Of a stretch of 64,000 nt of DNA, positions 33,358-42,746 are shown in pieces. The DNA is taken from contig QULQ01000004.1 of assembly GCA_003490145.1 (NCBI GenBank), positions 186,001-250,000 on the forward strand. Direction: 5' to 3'. Both the position numbers and the translations under genes were made by a program. The DNA comes from Lachnospiraceae bacterium OM04-12BH (GTDB lineage Bacteria; Bacillota; Clostridia; Lachnospirales; Lachnospiraceae). Below the pieces are notes generated by a model, which searched no databases, had not been told where the DNA came from, and saw only the letters and a program-made list of their open reading frames with translations. How positions within the stretch are numbered: the first letter of the stretch is position 1; each line of letters opens with the position of its first letter.

Positions 33358-34632
33358 ATGATTTCTTACCTGCGATACATAAAAAGAGCTGTTGTGTTTT
33401 TTGTCCTCTTTGTTCTTTTGCTGACGGTGCAGAAGCTGCCGGTATCTGCAGAGGAAGAGGATGAAGGAAAAGACATGCAGTTATACGCCCAGTCGGCTGT
33501 TCTGATGGATGCCGGATCCGGGCGTATTTTATTTGAAAAAAATGGCAGGCAGGTGCGGCCCATGGCAAGCACGACCAAGATCATGACCTGTATACTGGCT
33601 CTGGAAAAAGGGAATCCGGATGATTATGTGACAGTGTCCGCAAAGGCAGCATCCATGCCAAAGGTAAAGCTTTCCATGCTGCCCGGGGAAAGATACAGAC
33701 TGAAGGATCTGCTGTACTCCCTGATGCTGGAATCCCATAATGATTCGGCGGTTGCCATTGCAGAGCATATCGGCGGCAGTGTGGAAGGCTTTGCAGACAT
33801 GATGAATGAAAAGGCACAGGAGCTTGGCTGCAGGGATACTTATTTTGTGACACCGAATGGTCTTGATGGCACTGTGACAGAGGAATCCGGGAAAGTAAAA
33901 ACACATTCCACAACAGCCTGTGACCTGGCAGGAATCATGGCCTATTGCATTACAGAGTCCCCAAGGAGGGAGGAATTTCTGACAATCACCAGAACAGAAA
34001 GCTACAGCTTTCCGGCTTATCAGGAAACGGATGGTGTGATCACAGAAAACGGACGGGTCTTTTCCTGTCAGAACCACAATGCCTTTCTGCATATGATGGA
34101 GGGAGCTCTTTCCGGGAAAACAGGCTTTACCGGAAATGCAGGATATTGTTATGTGGGAAGCCTCCGTCAGGGAGACCGTACATTTGTGGCAGCACTGCTC
34201 GCCTGTGGCTGGCCCTCCCATAAGGAATACAAGTGGAGTGATACAAAAAAGCTGATGCAGTATGGTCTGTCCCATTATGAGATCCATTTTCCGAAGGAAG
34301 AAGGGGCAGTGGAGGAACTGCCACAGCTCCCCGTGAAGAATGGGGCAGGAAGGTGGATCGGGGATATCTGCAATGCAGAGCTTACTATACTTTCACAGGA
34401 ACCGGCAGAGGAAAAGGGTGTCCTGATGAAGGAGGGAGAAGTCTTTACGGTGGAGAAGAAGCTGCCTGATGAGCTGACAGCACCGGTCATGCCGGGGAAT
34501 GTGGTGGGAGAGATCCGGTATCTTCTGGAAGGGGAAGAATATCTGGTAGAATATATAGGCACAGCAGAGGAAATTCCGGCAGTCACAGTCAGGTGGTGCG
34601 TCAGTCAGGTGCTGCAGCTTTACATGGTGTGA
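33358..34632 (+). CDS. D-alanyl-D-alanine carboxypeptidase, DacF family
   Basis: A 424-residue exported peptidase with an N-terminal signal/anchor (about 11-30, VSA cleavage). The S11 catalytic motifs are STTK (71-74), SHN (ESHNDSA) and KTGFT. It trims D-Ala from peptidoglycan. A C-terminal beta domain and a final amphipathic/hydrophobic helix (about 410-424, VRWCVSQVLQLYMV) could tether it to the membrane as in PBP5. It follows scpAB, a conserved arrangement in Clostridia, and differs from the paralogue at 28145. Confidence 0.93.
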   Translation: MISYLRYIKRAVVFFVLFVLLLTVQKLPVSAEEEDEGKDMQLYAQSAVLMDAGSGRILFEKNGRQVRPMASTTKIMTCILALEKGNPDDYVTVSAKAASMPKVKLSMLPGERYRLKDLLYSLMLESHNDSAVAIAEHIGGSVEGFADMMNEKAQELGCRDTYFVTPNGLDGTVTEESGKVKTHSTTACDLAGIMAYCITESPRREEFLTITRTESYSFPAYQETDGVITENGRVFSCQNHNAFLHMMEGALSGKTGFTGNAGYCYVGSLRQGDRTFVAALLACGWPSHKEYKWSDTKKLMQYGLSHYEIHFPKEEGAVEELPQLPVKNGAGRWIGDICNAELTILSQEPAEEKGVLMKEGEVFTVEKKLPDELTAPVMPGNVVGEIRYLLEGEEYLVEYIGTAEEIPAVTVRWCVSQVLQLYMV

Positions 34633-34686
34633 GAATAAAGCATAAAAGTACATATAATATAGAAGAAAGAAAAAGAGGAAGAAGCC

Positions 34687-35682
34687 ATGAAAAAAATACT
34701 TGTACTGCTTACCGGTGGAACTATTGGAAGCAAAGTGGAAAACGGAGTGATAGATGTGGGAGAAAATTCGGTTTATCTGCTCACCAGTCTGTACGAGGAG
34801 AAGTTTGGGAAAGAGGACTTTGAGGTACGGGTGCCTCTGCAGATCTTAAGTGAAAATATGACAATGGACAGTCTTCTTGTACTGCTTAAGGCGGTCAGGG
34901 ATGTGAAGACAGAAGAGTATGCGGGTGTGATCATTGCGCATGGCTCTGACACACTGTCCTTTACTTCAGCTTTTATGGGACTCCTTTTTGACCATTACAA
35001 AATTCCCATTGTTCTGGTGGCAAGCAATCTTCCACTGTCAAAGCCGGAAGGAAACGGTCTTGCCAACTTTGCGGCTGCTGTTTCCTTTATCCGGAACAGC
35101 GCACAGGGAGGAGCCTATGTGATCTACCGGGATCACAAAAGCTGCATGAAGGTATACCATGCCCTGACTATCTGCGAGGCAGATCCGGTACTGGACGATT
35201 ACCATGACTTTAGTGGGGAAGCCTTTGGATATATGGAGGATGGAAGGTTTATTCCCTTCAGAAAAAATGAAAAACAGAAGGGGCAGACGGGACGAAGTGC
35301 AGTTTCTGATGGCACGGAAACACATCGTTACATTGTGCCAGACAGCTTTGACAATTCTGTTCTGGTGATCCGTCCTTACCCAGGAATGGATTATTCCTTC
35401 TTTAATCTGAAGGGAGAGAAAAAGCCTGTGGCAGTGCTGCATTATCTGTATCATTCCGCAACAGCCTGCGTAGTGGGAGAGCACACCGGCTTCGCGGAGT
35501 TTGCAAAAAGATGCCGGGAAAAGGCCATCCCACTATATACGGCTTCTTATAAGCAGACAAAAGGGGATCTGTATGCCAGTGCAGACCAGCTCCTTAAGGA
35601 AGGAGCCATTCCACTGCTGAACCAGTCGGTAGAAGCAGCGTATGCAAGGCTCATGCTTCACTTTAATGGAGGCGAAATATAA
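34687..35682 (+). CDS. Asparaginase (AnsA-like, cytoplasmic)
   Basis: A 331-residue type I asparaginase-family protein, probably hydrolysing L-asparagine to aspartate and ammonia. Catalytic segments are LLTGGTIGS (about 7-15) with the nucleophilic Thr and IIAHGSDTLSFT (about 78-89) with the second Thr and Asp. There is no signal peptide, so it should be cytoplasmic. The middle carries a lower-complexity insertion around 200-215 (KNEKQKGQTGR). Activity on glutamine or related amides cannot be excluded. It lies between the carboxypeptidase and the decarboxylase operon. Confidence 0.85.
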   Translation: MKKILVLLTGGTIGSKVENGVIDVGENSVYLLTSLYEEKFGKEDFEVRVPLQILSENMTMDSLLVLLKAVRDVKTEEYAGVIIAHGSDTLSFTSAFMGLLFDHYKIPIVLVASNLPLSKPEGNGLANFAAAVSFIRNSAQGGAYVIYRDHKSCMKVYHALTICEADPVLDDYHDFSGEAFGYMEDGRFIPFRKNEKQKGQTGRSAVSDGTETHRYIVPDSFDNSVLVIRPYPGMDYSFFNLKGEKKPVAVLHYLYHSATACVVGEHTGFAEFAKRCREKAIPLYTASYKQTKGDLYASADQLLKEGAIPLLNQSVEAAYARLMLHFNGGEI

Positions 35683-35767
35683 GGAAAAAAAGAAGATGTT
35701 AAAATTTTGTGTAAAATCTGAAACTTTTTCTATGCGAATTTAGGCTTTTGTGTTATACTACCATAGA

Positions 35768-35817
35768 CGCATTTATGGGGATTCTATGCCCCTGCGAATT
35801 AAGTTATTATTTTTTTA
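35768..35817 (+). promoter_or_regulatory. Leader hairpin before the decarboxylase operon
   Basis: CGCA(5)GGGG...CCCC TGCG forms a bulged 8-bp stem (35768-35796). T7 follows only 13 bases later, so it is not a classic terminator but may be an attenuator or RNA stability element. A TATACT-like -10 box lies just upstream at about 35755 without a clear -35. Confidence 0.35.
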
Positions 35818-35839
35818 ATATAAAATGGAGGGCTGAAAA

Positions 35840-37267
35840 ATGAGTACTACTTCACAGGCGAGTCAAAGAATTGCAGCTTTACTCGACGAAAACAGTTTCG
35901 TTGAAATCGGCGGTCTTGTTACAGCAAGAAGCACAGATTTCAATCTGAAACAGACAGAAACTCCTTCTGACGGTGTTATCACCGGCTATGGAGTGATTGA
36001 TGGCAACCTTGTGTATGTTTACAGCCAGGACGCTTCCGTATTAAACGGTACTGTCGGCGAGATGCATGCAAAGAAGATTGCCAACCTTTACAATCTTGCA
36101 CTGAAAATGGGCGCACCGGTAATCGGACTGATCGACTCAGCAGGACTGAGACTTCAGGAGGCTACTGATGCACTGAATGCTTTTGGCGAGATTTATATGA
36201 GCCAGGTTAAGGCTTCCGGCGTGATCCCCCAGATCACAGCAGTGTTCGGAACCTGTGGCGGTGGTCTTGCACTGATCCCCACTCTGACAGACTTTACCTT
36301 TATGGAAGGCTCCAAGGCAAAGCTGTTTGTTAACGCTCCCAATGCACTGGATGGCAATGTGATCACCAAGTGTGATACCTCTGCTGCTGATTTCCAGAGC
36401 AAGGAAGCAGGAATTGTTGATGTTGTTGCTGATGAGGCAGGAATCCTTGCACAGATCCGTGAGCTGGTTTCCCTCCTTCCTGCAAACAATGAGGATGGTT
36501 CCTATGAAGAGTGCAGCGATGATCTGAACAGAGCATGTGCAGAGATCGCAAACTGTGTTGGAGATACTTCCATCGCACTTTCCCAGATTGCTGACAACGG
36601 TGCAGTATTTGAAGTAAAGCGTGAGTACGCTAAGGATATGGTAACTGCTTTCATCAAGCTGAATGGCGCTACTGTTGGTGCTGTTGCTAACAGAACCGAG
36701 GTTTATGGAGAGGATGGAACCGTAACAGAGAAATATGATGCAGTTCTTTCCGCAGCTGGCTGCTACAAGGCTGCAGAATTCATTAACTTCTGTGATGCAT
36801 TTGAAATCCCTGTACTGTCACTTACTAATGTAAAGGGCTTCAAGGCAGACAAGCAGAACGAGAAGGGCATTGCGAATGCAGCAGCAAAGCTTACATACGC
36901 ATTTGCAAACGCAACTGTACCCAAGGTAAACGTGATCATCGGACAGGCTTACGGAAGCGCATATGTGACCATGAACTCCAAGGCAATCGGTGCTGATATC
37001 ACCATGGCATGGCCGGATGCAAAGATCGGTACAATGGATGCAAAGCTTGCAGCCAAGATCATCTGCGACGGACAGGGAGCAGATGCGATTGATGCCTGTG
37101 CAAAGGAATATGAAGCACTTCAGACCAGCGCAGCAAGTGCAGCAAAGAGAGGATATGTTGACCAGATCGTTGAACCCGTTGATACACGTAAGTATGTGAT
37201 CGGCGCATTTGAGATGCTTTTCTCAAAGAGTGAAGACCTTCCGGCCAAGAAGCATGGTACAGTTTAG
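35840..37267 (+). CDS. Acyl-CoA carboxyltransferase subunit (methylmalonyl-/glutaconyl-CoA decarboxylase alpha type)
   Basis: A 475-residue crotonase-fold carboxyltransferase. Two domains are visible: the N-terminal one with GVIDGNLVYVYSQDASVLNGTVGEMHAKKI and LIDSAGLRLQEATDALNAF, the C-terminal one with VIIGQAYGSAYVTMNSKAIGAD. Proteins of this type take the carboxyl group from an acyl-CoA (malonyl, methylmalonyl or glutaconyl) and pass it to biotin. It is about 40 residues shorter than typical MmdA. It begins an operon with OadG-like, biotin carrier, sodium-pump beta and OadA-like genes, so the carboxyl probably ends on the BCCP and then powers Na+ export. The CoA substrate is not deducible. 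Confidence 0.85.
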   Translation: MSTTSQASQRIAALLDENSFVEIGGLVTARSTDFNLKQTETPSDGVITGYGVIDGNLVYVYSQDASVLNGTVGEMHAKKIANLYNLALKMGAPVIGLIDSAGLRLQEATDALNAFGEIYMSQVKASGVIPQITAVFGTCGGGLALIPTLTDFTFMEGSKAKLFVNAPNALDGNVITKCDTSAADFQSKEAGIVDVVADEAGILAQIRELVSLLPANNEDGSYEECSDDLNRACAEIANCVGDTSIALSQIADNGAVFEVKREYAKDMVTAFIKLNGATVGAVANRTEVYGEDGTVTEKYDAVLSAAGCYKAAEFINFCDAFEIPVLSLTNVKGFKADKQNEKGIANAAAKLTYAFANATVPKVNVIIGQAYGSAYVTMNSKAIGADITMAWPDAKIGTMDAKLAAKIICDGQGADAIDACAKEYEALQTSAASAAKRGYVDQIVEPVDTRKYVIGAFEMLFSKSEDLPAKKHGTV

Positions 37268-37285
37268 AAAGGAAGATTACTTAAT

Positions 37286-38005
37286 ATGAAAAAATGGTTA
37301 TTGATATTAGGTATGATTACCTGTATGGCAGGTCTGACAGCGTGCGGTGGGAAAGAAGCAGTTGAAGGCTTTATGACCCCGGAAACAGCAGAAACCTATG
37401 CGACAGAGAATATTGCCGCTATGAACCAGGTTGTAATGCAGGGCGCACAGGCTCAGGTTACTGATCCTGTATGGACAGCCGCTTTGGACAGCTGGGAAAC
37501 AGCTTCTGAAGAAATGGGTAGTTATGTGGAAGTCATCAGTGTTACCAGCAGCTTTGATGACAAAGATGGTACGATCGATGCCGTGATTAAGGGAACTGAC
37601 AGAAATGCAGTAGTTGAGTTTGTATTTGACAATCAGGCGATCACAGGTATTTCCGTCAATGTAGAATATACATTTGGCGAGAAGATGGAGAAGGCCGCAT
37701 TAAACACTCTGCTCGGTATGGGAACCGTATTCGTAGTTCTGATCCTGATCAGCCTGCTGATCAGCTGCTTTACCTTCATTCCCAAGATTCAGGCTGTATT
37801 CAGCAAGAAGCCGAAGGAAGAAGCAAAGAAAGAGCCTGCAGTGGACAAGGCTATTGCACAGATTGTTGAAAATGAAGAATTATCTGATGATCTGGAGCTG
37901 GTTGCCGTTATTTCTGCAGCGATTGCAGCAAGCGAAGGTGCTGCATCCACAGATGGATTTGTAGTAAGAAGTATCAGACGTGCCAGCAAATGGCAGAGAG
38001 CATAA
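37286..38005 (+). CDS. OadG-family gamma subunit with extracytoplasmic lipoprotein domain
   Basis: A 239-residue protein of unusual layout. A lipoprotein signal (LTAC lipobox, Cys about 20) is followed by about 110 extracytoplasmic residues resembling DUF3887-type domains. Then comes one transmembrane helix (about 145-168, LLGMGTVFVVLILISLLISCFTF, typical of OadG) and a cytoplasmic tail. The tail runs from a Lys/Glu-rich linker to VVRSIRRASKW, like the C-terminus of OadG that binds the alpha subunit. Canonical OadG is only about 80-100 residues, so this is an extended form. It should anchor the soluble carboxyltransferase and biotin carrier to the beta pump. Confidence 0.82.
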   Translation: MKKWLLILGMITCMAGLTACGGKEAVEGFMTPETAETYATENIAAMNQVVMQGAQAQVTDPVWTAALDSWETASEEMGSYVEVISVTSSFDDKDGTIDAVIKGTDRNAVVEFVFDNQAITGISVNVEYTFGEKMEKAALNTLLGMGTVFVVLILISLLISCFTFIPKIQAVFSKKPKEEAKKEPAVDKAIAQIVENEELSDDLELVAVISAAIAASEGAASTDGFVVRSIRRASKWQRA

Positions 38006-38041
38006 TTCAGTAAAGGAATCAATTACAGGAGGAAATGAGTA

Positions 38042-38413
38042 ATGAAGAATTATACAATTACCGTAAATGGAAACGTATATGATGTAGTAGTAGAAGAGGG
38101 CGCATCTACAGGAGCACCCGTTGCAGCACCTGCAGCACCCAAGGCTGCTCCCAAGGCAGCACCTGCAGCAGCTCCCGCAGCTAAGGCAGCCGGCGCAGGC
38201 AGCATCAAGGTAGAAGCCGGTGCAGCTGGTAAGGTATTCAAGATCGAAGCAAGCGTAGGACAGGCTGTAAAGAAGGGTGACGCTGTTGTCGTTGTAGAAG
38301 CAATGAAGATGGAAATCCCCGTTGTAGCACCTGAAGACGGAACAGTTGCAAGCATTGATGTAGCTGTTGGCGATGCAGTAGAAGCAGGCGCTGTACTGGC
38401 AACTCTGAACTAA
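38042..38413 (+). CDS. Biotin carboxyl carrier protein of a sodium-pumping decarboxylase
   Basis: A 123-residue carrier. It has a short N-terminal beta segment, an Ala/Pro/Lys-rich flexible linker (about 22-50) typical of these carriers, and a biotinyl domain with the canonical EAMKM motif (biotinylated Lys89). It shuttles CO2 on biotin from the carboxyltransferase to the membrane decarboxylase. It is encoded 36 bp after the gamma-like gene and 57 bp before the beta subunit. Confidence 0.95.
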   Translation: MKNYTITVNGNVYDVVVEEGASTGAPVAAPAAPKAAPKAAPAAAPAAKAAGAGSIKVEAGAAGKVFKIEASVGQAVKKGDAVVVVEAMKMEIPVVAPEDGTVASIDVAVGDAVEAGAVLATLN

Positions 38414-38470
38414 TTCAGTACAGAAGCATGCAGATGATTGCATGGTGAATGACAACAGGAGGTTAAAAAA

Positions 38471-39622
38471 ATGGATTATATCGTATCTACACTGTCCAAT
38501 CTGATCCATCAGACAGCCTTTTTCAACCTGACATGGGGCAATTACCTGATGATCCTTGTGGCATGTGTATTTCTCTATCTTGCGATTGCCAAGGGGTTTG
38601 AACCCTTACTGCTTTTGCCGATCGCATTTGGTATGCTGCTTGTAAATATCTATCCTGACATTATGCTCAGCATAGAGGATTCCCCAAACGGAACCGGCGG
38701 CTTACTGTATTATTTTTATCTCTTAGACGAATGGGCAATCCTCCCGTCCCTGATCTTCATGGGTGTTGGTGCAATGACAGACTTCGGTCCCCTGATTGCC
38801 AATCCTAAGAGCTTCCTTCTTGGTGCAGCAGCACAGTTCGGTATCTTCGCAGCTTACTTCGGAGCTATCGCACTTGGCTTCAATGACAAGGCTGCAGCAG
38901 CAATCTCCATCATTGGTGGTGCTGATGGTCCTACCTCTATTTTCCTGGCGGGTAAACTTGGACAGACAGCACTCCTTGGACCGATCGCTGTAGCGGCATA
39001 TTCCTATATGTCACTGGTTCCGATCATCCAGCCGCCTATCATGAAGCTGCTGACAAGTGAAAAGGAAAGAAAGATTAAAATGGGTCAGCTTCGCCCGGTT
39101 TCCAAGCTGGAGAAGATCCTGTTCCCTATCATTGTTACTATCGTAGTCAGCCTGATCCTGCCTACCACAGCACCCCTTGTTGGTATGCTGATGCTCGGTA
39201 ATCTGTTTAAGGAGTCAGGTGTAGTAAGACAGCTGACAGATACTGCAAGTAATGCATTGATGTACATCGTAGTTATCGTACTTGGTACATCAGTAGGAGC
39301 AACAACGAGTGCAGAAGCTTTCCTGAATGCAGATACCTTAAAGATCGTAGCACTTGGTCTTATTGCATTCGCATTCGGTACCGCTGCAGGTGTTCTGTTC
39401 GGTAAGCTGATGTGTGTTGTTACCAAGGGTGCTGTTAATCCGCTGATCGGTTCTGCCGGAGTATCCGCAGTTCCCATGGCAGCCAGAGTATCACAGAAGG
39501 TTGGAGCTGAAGCAGATCCTACCAACTTCCTTCTGATGCATGCAATGGGACCTAACGTAGCAGGTGTTATTGGTACAGCAGTAGCAGCCGGAACCTTTAT
39601 GGCTGTATTTGGAATATTTTAA
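38471..39622 (+). CDS. Sodium ion-translocating decarboxylase beta subunit
   Basis: A 383-residue membrane protein with about nine or more hydrophobic helices, homologous to OadB/MmdB/GcdB. It decarboxylates carboxybiotin and couples this to Na+ export. The signature [17 protein letters not shown] with the essential Asp is present, as are LLPTTAPL-like and [23 protein letters not shown] segments. It is the shared pump of the operon and is compatible with either carboxyltransferase (35840 or 39644). Confidence 0.95.
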   Translation: MDYIVSTLSNLIHQTAFFNLTWGNYLMILVACVFLYLAIAKGFEPLLLLPIAFGMLLVNIYPDIMLSIEDSPNGTGGLLYYFYLLDEWAILPSLIFMGVGAMTDFGPLIANPKSFLLGAAAQFGIFAAYFGAIALGFNDKAAAAISIIGGADGPTSIFLAGKLGQTALLGPIAVAAYSYMSLVPIIQPPIMKLLTSEKERKIKMGQLRPVSKLEKILFPIIVTIVVSLILPTTAPLVGMLMLGNLFKESGVVRQLTDTASNALMYIVVIVLGTSVGATTSAEAFLNADTLKIVALGLIAFAFGTAAGVLFGKLMCVVTKGAVNPLIGSAGVSAVPMAARVSQKVGAEADPTNFLLMHAMGPNVAGVIGTAVAAGTFMAVFGIF

Positions 39623-39643
39623 TTCATATAGGAGGATATTAAA

Positions 39644-41077
39644 ATGGCTGAACAGGTTAAGAAACCGATCGGAATTATGGAAACCGTTCTTCGTGATGCA
39701 CATCAGTCCCTGATTGCAACAAGAATGCCCACCGAGATCATGCTTCCGATCGTAGATAAAATGGATAAGGTTGGATACCATGCAGTAGAGTGCTGGGGTG
39801 GAGCAACCTTCGACGCATCCCTTCGTTTCCTGAAAGAGGATCCATGGGACAGACTTCGTAAATTAAGAGATGGATTCAAGAATACCAAGCTGCAGATGCT
39901 TTTCAGAGGTCAGAACATCCTCGGATACAGACCTTATGCTGATGACGTTGTATACGCATTCGTTGAGAAGTCTATCGCAAATGGTATTGATGTAATCCGT
40001 ATTTTCGACTGCTTAAATGACCTTCGTAACCTTCAGGCAGCTGTAGATGCTACCGGGAAGATCAAGAAGCAGGAAGGCAGAGGAGAAGCACAGGTAGCTC
40101 TGTCCTATACACTGGGTGATGCTTATACTCTCGAGTACTGGGCAGATATGGCTAAGAAGATCGAAGAGATGGGTGCTGATTCTATCTGTATCAAGGATAT
40201 GGCAGGTCTGCTTGTTCCTTATAAGGCTGGCGAGCTGATCAAGGCTATGAAGGAGAACACAAAGCTCCCGATCCAGCTGCATACACACTATACTTCAGGT
40301 GTAGCTTCCATGACATATCTGAAGGCAGTAGAAGCTGGTGTAGATGTTATCGACTGTGCAATTTCACCTTTCGCACTTGGTACATCACAGCCTGCAACAG
40401 AAGTTATGGTTGAGACCTTTAAGGGAACTCCTTATGATACCGGTTACGATCAGAACCTTCTGGCAGAAATTGCTGATTACTTCAGACCTTACCGTGAGGA
40501 GTGCCTTGAAAGCGGTCTCATGAGCACAAAGGTTCTTGGTGTTAATATCAAGACTCTGCTTTATCAGGTACCTGGCGGAATGCTTTCCAACATGGTCAGC
40601 CAGCTGAAAGAGCAGCATGCAGAAGATAAGTATCAGGCAGTACTGGAAGAGATCCCGAGAGTCCGTAAGGACTGCGGTGAGCCTCCGCTGGTTACTCCTT
40701 CTTCCCAGATCGTTGGTACACAGGCTGTATTCAACGTATTAATGGGTGAGAGATACAAGATGGCTACAGGAGAGTTCAAGGATCTGCTTCGTGGTAAGTA
40801 TGGTCAGACTGTTAAGCCTATGAACCAGGAGGTTATTGACAAGGTTATTCCTGGAGAGCAGAGATTCACATCCCGTTCTGCAGATGCTGCAGGCTTAACA
40901 AACGAGATGGACAAGCTCGAATCCGAAATGAAGGAATGGAAGCAGCAGGATGAGGACGTTCTGTCCTATGCACTGTTCCCTCAGGTAGCAACAGACTTCT
41001 TCAAGTATCGTCAGGCACAGCAGGAAAAGGTTGATATGAGCCAGGCTGATACCAAGAATGCAGCATATCCTGTATAA
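39644..41077 (+). CDS. Oxaloacetate decarboxylase alpha-type carboxyltransferase without biotin domain
   Basis: A 477-residue PYC/OADA-type carboxyltransferase. A TIM barrel carries the metal ligands RDAHQS (Asp) and HTHYTSG (two His), and the carbamylated-type Lys in CIKDMAG; PYC_OADA helices follow. The C-terminal biotin-carrier domain present in full-length OadA is missing, so it must use the separate BCCP in this operon. It transfers CO2 from oxaloacetate to biotin, or works in reverse with pyruvate. It is last in the operon and followed by a very strong terminator. Confidence 0.93.
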   Translation: MAEQVKKPIGIMETVLRDAHQSLIATRMPTEIMLPIVDKMDKVGYHAVECWGGATFDASLRFLKEDPWDRLRKLRDGFKNTKLQMLFRGQNILGYRPYADDVVYAFVEKSIANGIDVIRIFDCLNDLRNLQAAVDATGKIKKQEGRGEAQVALSYTLGDAYTLEYWADMAKKIEEMGADSICIKDMAGLLVPYKAGELIKAMKENTKLPIQLHTHYTSGVASMTYLKAVEAGVDVIDCAISPFALGTSQPATEVMVETFKGTPYDTGYDQNLLAEIADYFRPYREECLESGLMSTKVLGVNIKTLLYQVPGGMLSNMVSQLKEQHAEDKYQAVLEEIPRVRKDCGEPPLVTPSSQIVGTQAVFNVLMGERYKMATGEFKDLLRGKYGQTVKPMNQEVIDKVIPGEQRFTSRSADAAGLTNEMDKLESEMKEWKQQDEDVLSYALFPQVATDFFKYRQAQQEKVDMSQADTKNAAYPV

Positions 41078-41115
41078 TCTAGGATTCTGAACAGAAATTA
41101 AATCATTAAATGCAA

Positions 41116-41174
41116 GCCCCTCTGGGTCATGGTATTTCAGATAGTGAAATGCCATGACTTTGGAGGGGTCTTTC
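41116..41174 (+). terminator. Terminator of the decarboxylase operon
   Basis: A long imperfect hairpin: CCCCTC pairs with GAGGGG, and GTCATGG-ATTTCA with TGAAAT-CCATGAC, around the loop gatag. TCTTTCTGGTT follows. Confidence 0.9.
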
Positions 41175-41296
41175 TGGTTCGTCAGATAGCATATGGAAGG
41201 ATCTTAAGAAAATCTTCAGGCGGAATTAAGGAAGCCTACAGATAGGATAGAGAAAATATTGCTATAATCATGTTATTACAAAAGAGGGGTGACACG

Positions 41297-42127
41297 ATGA
41301 GGCAGGCTTTGGAAAGACAGAGAACGGAAAGACAGAGAACGGAAAGACAGGGGGAAGAGCTGGATCTGATCGACATTTCCAGAGCGGGAAAGGGCAGACA
41401 GAAAGCTTCACGATCCGGATACAGAAGCAGAACAGCAGAAGAAGTCAGAATCAGAAGAAAGAGAAGGAAAAGACGGAGACAGAAAAAGGTTTTCCATATC
41501 CTGCTTTTACTGATACTGACAGGACTGCTGGCTCTGTTTCTTTTTCTTTTGTTACGGAACATTGCAGGAAAAAAAGGGATAGAGAGCACATGGAAGCTGC
41601 AGGAGATCATAAATGGGAGCAGACCAGAGAAGCCGGAGATCACAGAAGAATTTCTGACACCGAACCCCTATTCAAGACCACAGACAAAGCTGAAAAAGGT
41701 TAAAAATATCTTTGTGCACTATACCGCAAATCCGGGAACCAGTGCAGAGCAGAACAGAAGCTATTTTGAAAATCTGGGAGTGACGGGAGAAACATCTGCA
41801 AGTGCCCATTTTGTGATCAGCTATGACGGCTCCATCGTGCAGTGCCTGCCGCTTGATGAGATGGGATATGCAGTAAAAACAAGGAACGAGGATTCCGTTT
41901 CCATAGAGTGCTGTTATTTGGATGAGGACGGAAAATTTACTGATGCAACGTACCAGTCACTGCTTAAACTGAGTGCCTGGCTTCTCTCGGAGTATCATCT
42001 GAAGCCGGCAGATATGAGACGGCACTACGACGAGGGCGGGAAAAAGTGTCCTCTTTATTACGTGGAGCATGAAGATGCGTGGGAACAGTTCCTGACAGAT
42101 CTTGAAGACCTTAAGAATTCTTATTGA
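41297..42127 (+). CDS. Membrane-anchored N-acetylmuramoyl-L-alanine amidase (Amidase_2)
   Basis: A 276-residue cell-wall hydrolase cleaving the bond between MurNAc and the stem peptide. Start ATG 41297 follows GAGGGGTG. It has a strongly basic cytoplasmic N-terminus (with the repeat RQRTE), one transmembrane helix (about 65-90) and a C-terminal Amidase_2 domain. Zinc ligands are the His in FVHYTANPG, the His in RRHYDEGG and the Cys in KKCPLY. It stands alone after the operon terminator. A 15-nt tandem repeat underlies the N-terminal repeat. Confidence 0.88.
   Translation: MRQALERQRTERQRTERQGEELDLIDISRAGKGRQKASRSGYRSRTAEEVRIRRKRRKRRRQKKVFHILLLLILTGLLALFLFLLLRNIAGKKGIESTWKLQEIINGSRPEKPEITEEFLTPNPYSRPQTKLKKVKNIFVHYTANPGTSAEQNRSYFENLGVTGETSASAHFVISYDGSIVQCLPLDEMGYAVKTRNEDSVSIECCYLDEDGKFTDATYQSLLKLSAWLLSEYHLKPADMRRHYDEGGKKCPLYYVEHEDAWEQFLTDLEDLKNSY
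41311..41350 (+). repeat. 15-nt in-frame tandem repeat in the amidase gene
   Basis: The unit ggaaagacagagaac occurs twice in full (41311-41340) and a third time for 10 bases. It encodes ERQRT repeats, and because the unit is a multiple of three, copy changes keep the frame. Confidence 0.9.
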
Positions 42128-42152
42128 CAGAAAAACGAAAAGATTCTAAAAT
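42124..42152 (+). promoter_or_regulatory. Promoter of the TetR gene
   Basis: A consensus TTGACA (42124-42129), a 17-bp spacer and TAAAAT (42147-42152), overlapping the amidase stop codon. Confidence 0.8.
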
Positions 42153-42186
42153 AATAACGGATGTTATACAAAGGAGGGGAAACAGA

Positions 42187-42732
42187 ATGGCAAGGAAAGA
42201 ATCCATAACCAAAGATGCTCTTCTGACAGCGGCATTTGCACTTCTGCAGGAAGAGGGAAGTCTGCAGGTAACAGCCAGAAAGCTGGCGGCAAAGGCCGGA
42301 TGTTCCACGCAGCCTATTTTCCGTATTTACAAGAATATGGATGAGCTTTATGAGGCTCTGTTTGAAAAGGCATGTGATTTTTTCCAAAATTATTATGACA
42401 GCTTTTCAAGGCAGACTGTGACACCGTTTGTTCATCTTGGAAATATTTATATCAGATTTGCGGCAGAGCATAAAAATCTGTTTTCCTATATTTTCCTGTC
42501 AGAAAACCGGTTTGGGAGAAGTATGTATGATCTGGTCAATGGCAGAAGCGGAAATGTGAGCAGAGAAATCCAGTCAGCAGCTTCCCAGGGGAGCAGAAAC
42601 GCGCAGGAGCTTTTCATGAAGATGTGGATCTTCATTCACGGGGCAGCCTGTATGTCACTGACCGGTGATTATGACCTTCAGGAGGAAGAAACGATCCAGA
42701 TGCTGAAGGATTCTTATCAGGCATTCAGATAG
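42187..42732 (+). CDS. TetR/AcrR family transcriptional regulator
   Basis: A 181-residue regulator. The ATG at 42187 follows AAAGGAGGGG; the upstream open frame is in the promoter. The N-terminal helix-turn-helix is clear (ITKDALLTAAFALLQEEG, LQVTARKLAAKAGCSTQPIFRIYKNMDELYEALF) and the C-terminal ligand domain is helical. No effector can be deduced. It is followed after 14 bp by an RpiR regulator and may control that transcript or the adjacent amidase. Confidence 0.88.
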   Translation: MARKESITKDALLTAAFALLQEEGSLQVTARKLAAKAGCSTQPIFRIYKNMDELYEALFEKACDFFQNYYDSFSRQTVTPFVHLGNIYIRFAAEHKNLFSYIFLSENRFGRSMYDLVNGRSGNVSREIQSAASQGSRNAQELFMKMWIFIHGAACMSLTGDYDLQEEETIQMLKDSYQAFR

Positions 42733-42746
42733 GGAAGAGGAACAGT

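Noticed and set aside
35768..35817. Terminator before the decarboxylase operon
   Set aside because: The T run is 13 bases from the stem and the stem has a bulge, so it was kept only as a leader hairpin of unknown role.
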